A stretch of DNA of 64,000 nucleotides, from assembly GCF_015160875.1 (NCBI RefSeq), contig NZ_CP063374.1, positions 2,294,001 through 2,358,000 of the forward strand, read 5' to 3'. Shown here piece after piece: positions 28,268 through 35,796 of the stretch. The notes under the pieces were generated by a model. That model was given only the letters and a program-made list of their open reading frames with translations. It did no database searches and was not told the origin of the DNA. The translations under genes and the position numbers were made by a program. Numbering within the stretch: the first letter of the stretch is position 1; every line of letters starts with the position of its first letter. Source of the stretch: Streptomyces chromofuscus. Its GTDB lineage: Bacteria > Actinomycetota > Actinomycetes > Streptomycetales > Streptomycetaceae.

Positions 28268-28516
28268 TCAGCGGACCACGATCACTACGGGGCCACCGCC
28301 GAAGCGGTTGAAGTGGTCGTAGTAGCCGTAGTGGTCGAAGAAGCCGTACCGGTCGTAGTAGTCGTTGTCCCACCAGTCGTCGTCGCCCCAGTTCGAGGGG
28401 ACGCTGGTCGGGGTGGCTGCCGAGGCCGTGCCGGCTGTGCCGATCGCGGCGCCCCCGGCCATCAGCACGCCGATGGCGGACACTGCGAGGAGGCGTCGGG
28501 CGCGTGGTGCTTTCAT
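28268..28516 (-). CDS. Small secreted protein with Asp/Tyr/Phe-rich tail, 82 aa
   Basis: ATG 28516 is preceded by GGAAGG. A Sec signal (RRLLAVSAIGVLMAGGAAIG, cleavage after TASA) leaves a mature peptide of about 50 residues. Its core is a run of aromatic and acidic residues, including DDDWWDNDYYDRYGFFDHYG and YYDHFNRFGGG. No cysteine is present. I do not recognise a family. The composition suggests a surface-active or cell-wall-associated peptide, which is inference. It is convergent with glnA beyond the terminator. Confidence 0.7.
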   Translation of the reverse strand: MKAPRARRLLAVSAIGVLMAGGAAIGTAGTASAATPTSVPSNWGDDDWWDNDYYDRYGFFDHYGYYDHFNRFGGGPVVIVVR

Positions 28517-28808
28517 CGAGAACCTTCCTTCCATCCCATCGCGCGAAGCACGAGCCGGACGGATGGCCGCAGCCGCCGGGGAGAGCGTACGGCGCGGTCG
28601 TCGGTGTCGCCGCCTGTGGAGGCGTGCGTATCAGCCGCGGTCCGTGTGGCATGTGGGCTGTCGGTTGTGAGGGGGCATCCCTCCTGCGGAGGGCGTATCC
28701 CGGAGTACAGCTCCCTCTAAAAGGCTAAACCCCCCACCGATCACTCGGCATCCCGAACCATGCGGGACCATGGCCTTGGAGACGGTTGTTCGAGAGAGGC
28801 AGACGGGG

Positions 28809-29066
28809 ATGTCCGAACAGGACGACGCGGAGCGGGAGTTCGACCTGAGGTGGGCGGACGACGCGCGGCACAAGGAGCCCTCGGCGCGGGCCCGGATGCT
28901 CGCCGCGCGCTGGAAGCACGACCCGCCCGGACCGGTACCGTTCCGCGCCGACCCCGACCACGTGACCCGGCCCAGGTCGCCATGGCTGTCGACGGTCGTG
29001 GTGCTGGGCTGCGTGGCGGCGGTGATCCTCCTCCTCGGATACATCAACTTCCGGGCGCCGTACTAG
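28809..29066 (+). CDS. Small single-pass membrane protein, 85 aa
   Basis: The protein has a charged N-terminal part (EREFDLRWADDARHKEPSARARML) and one C-terminal membrane helix (WLSTVVVLGCVAAVILLLGYI) followed by NFRAPY. ATG 28809 is preferred over the upstream ATG at 28770 because GACGGGG precedes it and the acidic start MSEQDDAE is typical. No family is recognised. It stands alone and is divergent from the small secreted protein. Confidence 0.65.
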   Translation: MSEQDDAEREFDLRWADDARHKEPSARARMLAARWKHDPPGPVPFRADPDHVTRPRSPWLSTVVVLGCVAAVILLLGYINFRAPY

Positions 29067-29438
29067 TCCGCGGCCCCAGTCCGCGGCGCCGTACGTGTCG
29101 CGCGTCCGGCGGGTGCGGTTCCTCGGGGGTCCACCCGAAAAGTGCAGGTCGGAGCTGTGGCGGACCGCTGTGCCGTGGGTCGTGATCGCGCCCGCCGGGC
29201 GGTTGACGGGCCGCCTCGGGCCTGAGCGGTCCCGGCACGGCCGGTCGCCGCTCTGCGGCTGCCCGACGCGTGCGACCGCGTCGCGCCGCTGCGGGCCCGT
29301 CGCGCCGCTGCGGGCCGCCGTCGGCCTGAGGGGCCGGTGTGGGCTTTGCACGGTTGAGGGGTGATCGCTACCGGCTGTTGGGGTGTGCGGGTGCACACTG
29401 GCAGTGGGCAAGGGCTTGACCGCGGGTGGTGCGGGGTG
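29067..29438. other. Intergenic region with a short tandem duplication
   Basis: No convincing gene is present. A 19-bp exact tandem duplication occupies 29279-29297 and 29298-29316. The remainder is ordinary high-GC sequence and should hold the htpX promoter, but no confident -35/-10 pair is visible. Confidence 0.4.
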
Positions 29439-30362
29439 ATGCAGATGCACAGCCGCTTCCGGAGCGACCGGCGGCTGACCGTGCGGATGACGGTCACGTT
29501 GTTCCTCCTCGGGTTGTTGTACGTGGCGTTCGTCGCCGCGTTGATCGCCCTGCTGAAGTCCTGGGTGCTGGTCGTGGTGATCGCGGCGGCGCTGCTGGGG
29601 GCGCAGTACTGGTTCTCCGACCGGATCGCGCTCTACGCGATGCGGGGGCGGGTCGTGGAGCGGGACGAGTACCCGCAGCTGCACGGCGTCGTCGACCGGC
29701 TGTGCGCGGTCGCGGACATGCCCAAGCCGGTGGTCGCCGTGTCCGACATGGAGATGCCGAACGCGTTCGCGACCGGGCGGAACCCCGACAACGCGGTGAT
29801 CTGCGTGACCACCGGGCTGCTGCGGCGGCTGGAGCCGGCGGAGCTGGAAGGGGTGCTCGCGCACGAGCTGTCCCACGTGGCGCACAAGGACGTCGCCGTG
29901 ATCACGGTCGCGTCGTTCCTGGGCGTGATCGCGGGGCTGATCGTGCGATTCGCCTTCTACTCGCAGCTGTTCGGCGGAGGGCGGCGCGACCAGAACACCG
30001 CCGTGGTCTTCCTGGGGATCATGGCTGTCTCCGCCGCCGTGTACGCGATCAGCTTCCTGCTCATCAGGGCGCTGTCGCGGTACCGGGAGCTGGCCGCCGA
30101 CCGGGCGGCGGCGCTGCTGACGGGGCGGCCCTCGGCGCTGGCGTCCGCGCTCACCAAGGTGACCGGGGACATCGCGCGCATCCCGACGAAGGACCTGCGG
30201 ACCGCGCAGGCCTTCAACGCCTTCTACTTCACCCCGGCGCTCGGCCGTGGACCGGATGTCGCGCGGCTGTTCTCCACCCACCCGAGCCTGGAGGAGCGGA
30301 TCGAACAGCTGGGGCGGATCTCCGCCGAACTGGGCGAGGCGACGGCTCCCCGGAAGGCGTGA
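29439..30362 (+). CDS. htpX: Membrane zinc metalloprotease HtpX (M48)
   Basis: The 307-residue membrane protease degrades misfolded membrane proteins. Two N-terminal membrane helices (residues 17-58) precede the zinc motif HELSH (142-146, in LAHELSHVAHKD). Two more hydrophobic segments follow (ITVASFLGVIAGLIVRFAF and TAVVFLGIMAVSAAVYAISFLL). The third zinc ligand region is YRELAADRAAA, and LFSTHPSLEERIEQL is the usual C-terminal signature. GTG 29436 directly precedes the chosen ATG. The next gene starts 2 bp after the stop, giving the htpX-pspAB envelope-stress pair common in actinobacteria. Confidence 0.93.
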   Translation: MQMHSRFRSDRRLTVRMTVTLFLLGLLYVAFVAALIALLKSWVLVVVIAAALLGAQYWFSDRIALYAMRGRVVERDEYPQLHGVVDRLCAVADMPKPVVAVSDMEMPNAFATGRNPDNAVICVTTGLLRRLEPAELEGVLAHELSHVAHKDVAVITVASFLGVIAGLIVRFAFYSQLFGGGRRDQNTAVVFLGIMAVSAAVYAISFLLIRALSRYRELAADRAAALLTGRPSALASALTKVTGDIARIPTKDLRTAQAFNAFYFTPALGRGPDVARLFSTHPSLEERIEQLGRISAELGEATAPRKA

Positions 30363-30364
30363 GC

Positions 30365-30949
30365 ATGGGACTGCTGGACATCCTGCTCGGTCGTACGAAG
30401 GCGGTGACGCCCGACCTCGACCAGTTGTTCGCGCTGCCCTCGGCGGCGGTGACGCTGCAGGCGGCGGCGTCCTTCACACCGACCGGGCACGGCGCGGTGT
30501 GCTTCGCGACGGTCGAGGGGGCCGCGTTCGACCAGACGCACCGGGAGGTGCGGGCGCTGCTGGACGCGGACACCGAGCGGACCGGGCCGCCGGTGGAGCT
30601 GGAGCAGGACGCGTACGGGTACTCCTGGCTGGTGTCCCGCCGCGCCCCGGACGAGCTGCCGCTGCTGGTCAACGACCTGCACGCGGTGAACGACTCCATG
30701 GAGATCAACGGTTTCGGCCCGCAACTGCTGTGCTCGCTGGCGGGCTTCCGGGATCCCTCGGGACGACGTCTGGCGCTGGTCTATCTGTACAAGCGCGGCA
30801 CGTTCTACCCGTTCGCGCCGCTGCCCGGTGCGGGGCAGCGGCGCGACAACGCGCTGGAACTCCAGGTCAAGGCCGCGCTGGCCGGTGATCTGCGGATCGA
30901 GCAGGACCTGGGGCGGTGGTTCCCGGTGTGGGGCGCACCGGGGCTGTGA
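30365..30949 (+). CDS. pspAB: PspA-associated protein PspAB
   Basis: The 194-residue soluble protein opens MGLLDILLGRTKAVTPDLDQLF, which I recognise as the PspAB family. It also contains YGYSWLVSRRAPDELPLLVNDLHAVN and LVYLYKRGTFYPFAPLPG. It is named for its genomic and functional link to the phage-shock (PspA) membrane-stress response and is usually encoded with htpX. The start is 2 bp past the htpX stop, so the pair is translationally coupled. Its biochemical role is not known in detail. Confidence 0.88.
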   Translation: MGLLDILLGRTKAVTPDLDQLFALPSAAVTLQAAASFTPTGHGAVCFATVEGAAFDQTHREVRALLDADTERTGPPVELEQDAYGYSWLVSRRAPDELPLLVNDLHAVNDSMEINGFGPQLLCSLAGFRDPSGRRLALVYLYKRGTFYPFAPLPGAGQRRDNALELQVKAALAGDLRIEQDLGRWFPVWGAPGL

Positions 30950-30956
30950 TCCCGTC

Positions 30957-31232
30957 CTACTTGGCCCGCTCCCGCTGCTGACGGCGGGCCTCCAGCGGAC
31001 GCTCCCGACGGTAGCGGCGCTCCCACTTGGCCTGCTGGTCGCGGCGCTCCCGGTATGCCTGGTAGGACGCGGGCGGGGGCGGGGGCGGAGTAGGGGTCGA
31101 GGGGGTGGAGGACGCGTCGCGCCCGTACTGCGCGTAGAGGAAGAGCAGGGCGACGGCGGCGAGCCAGTAGAGGTGGTTTCCGAATCCCAGGACGACCAGG
31201 ACGACCGTCCCGGAGATGACGATGGTGCCCAT
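30957..31232 (-). CDS. Small membrane protein with proline linker and basic tail, 91 aa
   Basis: Two short hydrophobic segments (about residues 3-17 and 22-36: IVISGTVVLVVLGFG, LYWLAAVALLFLYAQY) are followed by a Thr/Pro linker (STPTPPPPPPAS). A strongly basic tail follows (ERRDQQAKWERRYRRERPLE). The stop is 7 bp from the convergent pspAB stop. I recognise no named family; a cytoplasmic basic tail might contact phospholipid or nucleic acid. Confidence 0.65.
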   Translation of the reverse strand: MGTIVISGTVVLVVLGFGNHLYWLAAVALLFLYAQYGRDASSTPSTPTPPPPPPASYQAYRERRDQQAKWERRYRRERPLEARRQQRERAK

Positions 31233-31377
31233 GACGGGACTCCCTGGGAGGTGGATGTGCGGTGCGACGAGCGTAGCGCCGGGGGTGTCGGGGGCCGCAT
31301 CTCATTTTCTGCGGCCGGACGCTCCCGCGACGCCAATTGTTGCGGCCGAGGGCGGCGCACCGTGAGTGAATGACGTC

Positions 31378-31867
31378 ATGAGCGACCTCCCGCCCTCCTC
31401 CGAGTTCGACGACTTCACCGACGCGACCGATTCCACCGGCTCCCACGACCTGGGCCTACGAGGGCGTGCGGTGCTCGCCGTGCCGGGCACGGACGCGGTC
31501 GTCCCGTCGGCGGTGAGGGAGGCGGTCCAGGACGCCCTGGCCACCCGCGCCCGGTACACCCGTTTCGAACTGCCGGCCGACCACTCACCGGGCCTGTGGA
31601 GGGGTACGTCGTCGAGGGCGACGCCGAGTCGGTGACCGGGCCCGTCGAGCCGTGGGCCGCGCTGCTGCCCGCTCTCGACCCCACGGCGGTGGGCCGGCAG
31701 CAGCGCGACTGGTTCCTCTCCCCCGAGCTGCGGCCCGCCCTGTTCGACCGCAGCGGCGACGTCGGGCCGACGGGGAGATCGTCTGGCGGGCGCTGGAGGA
31801 GGAGGGCGTGGGGCGGGAGGCGCCGGCGGCGATCGAGTGGAGGCGGCACGACTGCGCCAGTGGGTGA
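31378..31867 (+). pseudogene. Frameshifted hypothetical protein gene (two single-base deletions)
   Basis: Coding character jumps frame twice. Frame one runs from ATG 31378 (MSDLPPSSEFDDFTDATDST) to about 31599 (HSPGLW). Frame two carries EGYVVEGDAESVTGPVEPW to about 31768 (LFDRSGDV). Frame three carries DGEIVWRALEEEGVGREAPA to the TGA at 31865. Each jump equals the loss of one base: one G missing in CTGTGGAGGGG, and one base near GTCGGGCCGACGG. Restored, the product would have about 163 residues and be acidic, of unknown family. Either this is a recent pseudogene or both sites are sequencing errors. Confidence 0.7.
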
Positions 31868-32086
31868 GGGCCATACGGATCACACCACGCTTCCGGACGC
31901 CGCCGGAGCGGGAGTTGGCGGCGGGGTGAGGGGGCGCGGCGCTTCGGGACGTCGGGCCTCGGGCGTCCAGCGGACCGGCCGTCATGCCTGGTCAGGACGG
32001 TGAGGGTCGGCGTCGGCCGCCGCGCGAACACGCCGCGCGTACACGCCGGGCGAGGACGGGCGGCGTGCGGACGGGGTGGCGAGGCC

Positions 32087-32125
32087 GGCGCCGGGCGTCG
32101 TCGTGGACGGACGGCGCCCGGCGCC
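32087..32125 (-). terminator. Terminator of the 106-aa gene
   Basis: GGCGCCGGGCG (32087-32097) pairs with CGCCCGGCGCC (32115-32125), an 11-bp stem with a 17-nt loop. It lies 6 bp beyond the stop of the minus-strand gene. Confidence 0.55.
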
Positions 32126-32130
32126 ACGGA

Positions 32131-32451
32131 TCAGCGGGTGTACCGCAGCAGCGCCCGCACCATGTGACACGTCGTGTCGGACGGCGGGTGGACGCCGATG
32201 AGCTCCGCGGTGCTGCGGATCGTCTTGTTGCGCGCCTGGTTCGGCACGTACACCCCCGAGTCGAGCAGCGCGATCGCAAGGCGCAGGGCCTTGAGCCGGC
32301 GGTTGTGCGAGATGTACCACTCACGCGGACGCCCCGGCGGCAACGGCCGCTTCTCCACGGGTGCGTAGGGAAGGTCGAGCAGGACGGGGCGCTTCGCGGT
32401 GGACTGGGTCGGCAGCGGCTTCGGCTTCAGTGCGGCAGCGGGCACGGGCAT
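32131..32451 (-). CDS. Hypothetical protein, 106 aa
   Basis: The basic protein has a proline/lysine-rich N-terminus (PAAALKPKPLPTQSTAKRP). A compact helical part follows (WYISHNRRLKALRLAIALLDSG, NKTIRSTAELIGVHPPSDTTCHMVRALL). The AELIGVHPPSDTTCHMVRALL portion could be a helix-turn-helix-like element, so DNA binding is possible but unproven. AGGAGG abuts the ATG with no spacer, so the true start may be further upstream or the mRNA leaderless. No family is recognised. Confidence 0.6.
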   Translation of the reverse strand: MPVPAAALKPKPLPTQSTAKRPVLLDLPYAPVEKRPLPPGRPREWYISHNRRLKALRLAIALLDSGVYVPNQARNKTIRSTAELIGVHPPSDTTCHMVRALLRYTR

Positions 32452-32622
32452 CCTCCTGTCGCGGTCGGGGCGTCGGCCGGACACCCCGGCGACACCCTCG
32501 AACACTGCTTCTATTCTACTGGCCCCCACTGACAAAAGCCCCTGGCCACAAGGGCTTTCGGGGGTGCAGTGACACACGTGGAAGACGAGTTTTCCGGGGC
32601 CCTCCCGGCGTACCGTGGCGGC

Positions 32623-32982
32623 ATGGAGATCTGGATCAACCCCGCCTGCTCGAAGTGCCGCAGCGCCGTGAAACTGCTCGACGCCGAGGGTGCCGACTAC
32701 ACCGTCCGCCGCTATCTGGAGGACGTACCGACCGAGGACGAGATCCGCGCCGTGCTCGACCGACTGGGCCTGGAACCCTGGGACATCACACGGACCCAGG
32801 AGGCCGTCGCCAAGGAGCTCGGCCTGAAGGAGTGGCCGCGCGACGCCACCACGCGCGACCGCTGGGTGACGGCCCTCGCCGAACACCCCAGGCTCATCCA
32901 GCGGCCCATCATCACCGCGGACGACGGCACGGCGGTCGTCGCCCGCACCGACGAGGCCGTGCGGGACGCGCTGTCCCGCTAG
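32623..32982 (+). CDS. ArsC/Spx-family thioredoxin-fold reductase
   Basis: The 119-residue protein has the active-site segment IWINPACSKCRSAVKLL, with Cys9 and Cys12. The later ITRTQEAVAKELGLKEWP and HPRLIQRPIITADDG are characteristic of the ArsC family, where RPI/RP precedes a strand. Members reduce arsenate with glutathione or act as Spx-like regulators. Actinobacteria lack glutathione, and a second Cys in CxxC is unusual for true ArsC, so the real substrate is open. I recall the same gene beside glnII elsewhere in Streptomyces. Confidence 0.85.
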   Translation: MEIWINPACSKCRSAVKLLDAEGADYTVRRYLEDVPTEDEIRAVLDRLGLEPWDITRTQEAVAKELGLKEWPRDATTRDRWVTALAEHPRLIQRPIITADDGTAVVARTDEAVRDALSR

Positions 32983-33093
32983 CACCTTCCGTGTGACGCA
33001 GGTTACTTGCCGATACTTCCGTAACCACTGAGTAACCCCGTTCGGGATCTCGTACATAGCGGCGTACGCTCCCCTACCTCCCAGGAGGCGCGC

Positions 33094-33786
33094 ATGTCGC
33101 GCAGGAGAACTCTCAGCACGAGGAAGAAGCTGGCCCTGCTGGTCAGCGCGGCGTCGGTGGCGGGCGGTGGCGCCTTCGTCATGGCGAGCACGTCGAACGC
33201 CGCGCAGTCCGCGGCGGACTCGACGGTCTGCCAGGGGCTCGCCACCGCCCTCGGCAACAACCAGCGGTTCATCGAGGGCCAGCGGGCCAACCCGGACGCG
33301 CAGTCCGCGGCCCGGATCGCCAACCGCGAGGCCGTCATCGCCCAGATCCAGCGTCAGCAGGAAGCGTCCGGATGCGAGGTCGGGGAGTCGGCTCAGGGCT
33401 CCCAGACGGCGCAGCCCGGACAGGGCGCGGGCGCGGGACAGCAGGGCGCCGACCAGCAGGCCGGAGGCGGCGGCGCCGGGCAGTCCGCACCGCCCTCCGC
33501 GCCCGCCGCCCCGGGCGACGGCGGTGGCGCCGCCACCGGGGAGCAGGTCTGCAACGGCTCCACCGTGACCCTCTCCGGCGAGGGCGGTGCCCCGGCCGCG
33601 TCGAGCAACCAGTTCCCGGCGGGGACGAAGCTGAAGGTCACCAACCTGGACAACAACAAGTCCACGACGGTGGAGGTCACGTCGGTCTCCGGCAGCTGTG
33701 TCCTGCTCAACAACGCGGCCTTCGAACAGGTCCGGGAGCCCGGCAAGTTCCTGATCCGCCGGGCCGTGATCGAGAAGGTGGGGTGA
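33094..33786 (+). CDS. Secreted protein: Cys-bracketed helical module, linker, C-terminal beta domain
   Basis: The 230-residue protein has a Sec signal (KLALLVSAASVAGGGAFVMA, cleavage about residue 37). A helical module bounded by two cysteines follows (STVCQGLA to EASGCEVG, residues 46-93), then a Gln/Gly/Ala/Pro linker (about 94-150). The C-terminal domain contains VCNGSTVTLSGEG, FPAGTKLKVTNLDNNKSTTV and GKFLIRRAVIEKVG. The last part resembles a double-psi beta-barrel (RlpA-like) fold, but the usual catalytic Asp/His are not evident. The start follows CAGGAGGCGCGC. The DUF1996 protein at 39.9 kb shares the Cys-module-plus-linker design. Confidence 0.75.
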   Translation: MSRRRTLSTRKKLALLVSAASVAGGGAFVMASTSNAAQSAADSTVCQGLATALGNNQRFIEGQRANPDAQSAARIANREAVIAQIQRQQEASGCEVGESAQGSQTAQPGQGAGAGQQGADQQAGGGGAGQSAPPSAPAAPGDGGGAATGEQVCNGSTVTLSGEGGAPAASSNQFPAGTKLKVTNLDNNKSTTVEVTSVSGSCVLLNNAAFEQVREPGKFLIRRAVIEKVG

Positions 33787-34283
33787 GGCTCGGCAGTCCG
33801 GGAAACGGATGAGGCGGCGGCCCGGTTCGGGCGGTGCGGCATGCGGCAAGGCGTGGTGCGAGACGTCCGGCAGCACGGCGGTCGCGACCCACGGCAGCAG
33901 CGCACCGGCCCCGGCAGCCACCTCGTCCGCGACGCGCGTCCCCCTCGGCCGGGCGAGACCCGGCCCCTGGGGAAGGGTCCTGCTGTTCGCGGCCACGAGC
34001 AGCAGGACCGGCACGTCCGGACCGCGCCGAGGCAGGCGGCCGCCTCCTGCAGGCGTAGCCGCCGGTCGGGGTCCGACGGGACGCCCCCGCAGCTCCGTAC
34101 CCAGGCGGACCGGCAACCGTCACTACCTGCCCCGTCGCAGCGGACCGGTCACCATCCCCCCCAACCCCATCGCATACGAGTCGCCCCACCACCCCCCGCC
34201 GCCGCGTGCACGAACGCGCGATCGCGTCGGTTCTGCGCACGCGGCGCGGCCTCACAGCGTGAGGCGGGCCACAGTACGACCAG
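33787..34283. other. Gene-poor stretch before glnII, possible gene relic
   Basis: About 500 bp lack a convincing intact gene. On the minus strand at about 33830-34020 a frame with fairly good third-position GC reads VPVLLLVAANSRTL and DEVAAGAGALLPWVATAVL. That looks protein-like but has no clear start, stop or family, so it may be a decayed gene. The remainder up to the GlnR box is pyrimidine-rich non-coding sequence. Confidence 0.3.
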
Positions 34284-34321
34284 GTAACACGGGGTTCACA
34301 AACGGGCAATGATCGGGAAAT
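34284..34321 (+). promoter_or_regulatory. GlnR box upstream of glnII
   Basis: Half-sites at 11-bp period: GTAAC (34284), TTCAC (34295), GCAAT (34306) and GAAAT (34317), each separated by six bases. The first and last fit the GlnR consensus well and the middle two are weaker. It lies about 103 bp before the glnII start, almost the same distance as at glnA. Confidence 0.75.
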
Positions 34322-34423
34322 CGCCTGTTGACAGGCTGCCGGGCAGGCAGAACGCGGCGCCCGGTGCCGCAGCGCCGCAGCACCCGCAAGCGCGCCCAGA
34401 CCCACCCCCGAAGGATGTGGCCC

Positions 34424-35452
34424 GTGACCTTCAAGGCTGAGTACATCTGGATCGACGGCACCGAGCCGACGGCCAAGCTTCGTTCCAAGACGAAGATCCT
34501 GGCCGACGCGGCCAAGGGCGCCGAGCTGCCGATCTGGGGCTTCGACGGGTCCTCCACCAACCAGGCCGAGGGCCACGCGTCGGACTGTGTGCTGAAGCCG
34601 GTCTTCTCCTGCCCGGACCCGATCCGCGGCGGTGACGACGTCCTGGTCCTGTGCGAGGTCCTCAACACGGACATGACCCCGCACCCGTCCAACACGCGTG
34701 CCGCGCTGGCCGAGGTCGCCGAGAAGTTCGCCGCGCAGGAGCCGATCTTCGGCATCGAGCAGGAGTACACCTTCTTCGACGGCTCCCGCCCGCTCGGCTT
34801 CCCCGAGGGCGGCTTCCCGGCCCCGCAGGGCGGCTACTACTGCGGTGTCGGCGCCGACGAGATCTTCGGCCGCGAGATCGTCGAGGCCCACCTGGAGAAC
34901 TGCCTGAAGGCGGGCCTGGGCCTGTCCGGCATCAACGCCGAGGTCATGCCCGGCCAGTGGGAGTTCCAGGTCGGCCCGCTCGCCCCGCTGGAGGTCTCCG
35001 ACCAGCTGTGGGTGGCCCGCTGGCTGCTCTACCGCACCGCCGAGGACTTCGGCGTCTCCGCCACCCTCGACCCCAAGCCGGTCAAGGGCGACTGGAACGG
35101 CGCCGGTGCGCACACCAACTTCTCGACGAAGGCGATGCGCGAGGGCTACGACGCGATCATCACCGCCTGCGAGGCACTCGGCGAGGGCTCCAAGCCGCTC
35201 GACCACGTCAAGAACTACGGCGCCGGCATCGACGACCGTCTGACGGGTCTGCACGAGACCGCCCCGTGGGACAAGTTCTCCTACGGCGTCTCCAACCGCG
35301 GCGCCTCGGTCCGTATCCCGTGGCAGGTCGAGAAGGACGGCAAGGGCTACATCGAGGACCGTCGCCCGAACGCCAACGTCGACCCCTACGTGGTGACCCG
35401 CCTGCTGGTCGACACCTGCTGCTCCGCCCTGGAGAAGGCCGGCCAGGTCTGA
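34424..35452 (+). CDS. glnII: Glutamine synthetase type II
   Basis: The 342-residue eukaryotic-type GSII makes glutamine from glutamate and ammonia. It is octameric or decameric rather than dodecameric and is not adenylylated. Blocks include LPIWGFDGSSTNQAEG, IFGIEQEYTFFD, PGQWEFQVGP, GDWNGAGAHTNFSTKAMR and SNRGASVRIPWQVEKDGKGY. GTG 34424 is used because AAGGA is close upstream and the sequence begins TFKAEYIW as in the family; the upstream open frame is not coding. A GlnR box precedes and a hairpin follows. The Streptomyces enzyme is heat-labile and expressed in nitrogen limitation. Confidence 0.97.
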   Translation: MTFKAEYIWIDGTEPTAKLRSKTKILADAAKGAELPIWGFDGSSTNQAEGHASDCVLKPVFSCPDPIRGGDDVLVLCEVLNTDMTPHPSNTRAALAEVAEKFAAQEPIFGIEQEYTFFDGSRPLGFPEGGFPAPQGGYYCGVGADEIFGREIVEAHLENCLKAGLGLSGINAEVMPGQWEFQVGPLAPLEVSDQLWVARWLLYRTAEDFGVSATLDPKPVKGDWNGAGAHTNFSTKAMREGYDAIITACEALGEGSKPLDHVKNYGAGIDDRLTGLHETAPWDKFSYGVSNRGASVRIPWQVEKDGKGYIEDRRPNANVDPYVVTRLLVDTCCSALEKAGQV

Positions 35453-35468
35453 TCCGCGCGACTCGATC

Positions 35469-35501
35469 GGAGGGCGCCCACCGACTCGGTGGGCGCCCTC
35501 C
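35469..35501 (+). terminator. Terminator after glnII
   Basis: A 15-bp perfect stem (35469-35483 with 35487-35501) has a 3-nt loop and lies 16 bp past the stop. Confidence 0.8.
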
Positions 35502-35591
35502 CGCGTGCGGGACGACCTTTTTCGGCCAAGGGCGAGTCCGAGGGGTGAGAGAGGGGTCTGGTTCCGGGCGGGGGTCTGCTTCAATGGGGCC

Positions 35592-35714
35592 ATGGTCGGC
35601 TTCCAGAAGTACTCCGCGACGGGTCGCCATGACCTCGAGCCCTTCTGGCCTTCCCGTCAGCACCACGACTTCGACCGGGTGTGTTGCCGCGCGACGACCG
35701 CGCCGGCCCTCTGA
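35592..35714 (+). CDS. Possible 40-aa leader peptide upstream of the GlnRII-like gene
   Basis: A short frame begins MVGFQKYSATGRHDLEPFW and contains QHHDFDRVCCRA before its stop, 82 bp ahead of the regulator gene. It is unlike a shadow frame: it is rich in aromatic residues, His and paired Cys, and has GGGG before ATG. The CysCys-Arg segment recalls cysteine-containing attenuator peptides of Streptomyces, but the rest does not match that family as I know it. It may be a small protein or an upstream ORF controlling the next gene. Confidence 0.45.
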   Translation: MVGFQKYSATGRHDLEPFWPSRQHHDFDRVCCRATTAPAL

Positions 35715-35796
35715 CGCCGTACACACCGGCCCTCGGCCAGCGCGACACGGCAGCACGTCCCCCGACGGACCCCTCGCGCGAAAGAGCTGACCTCCC

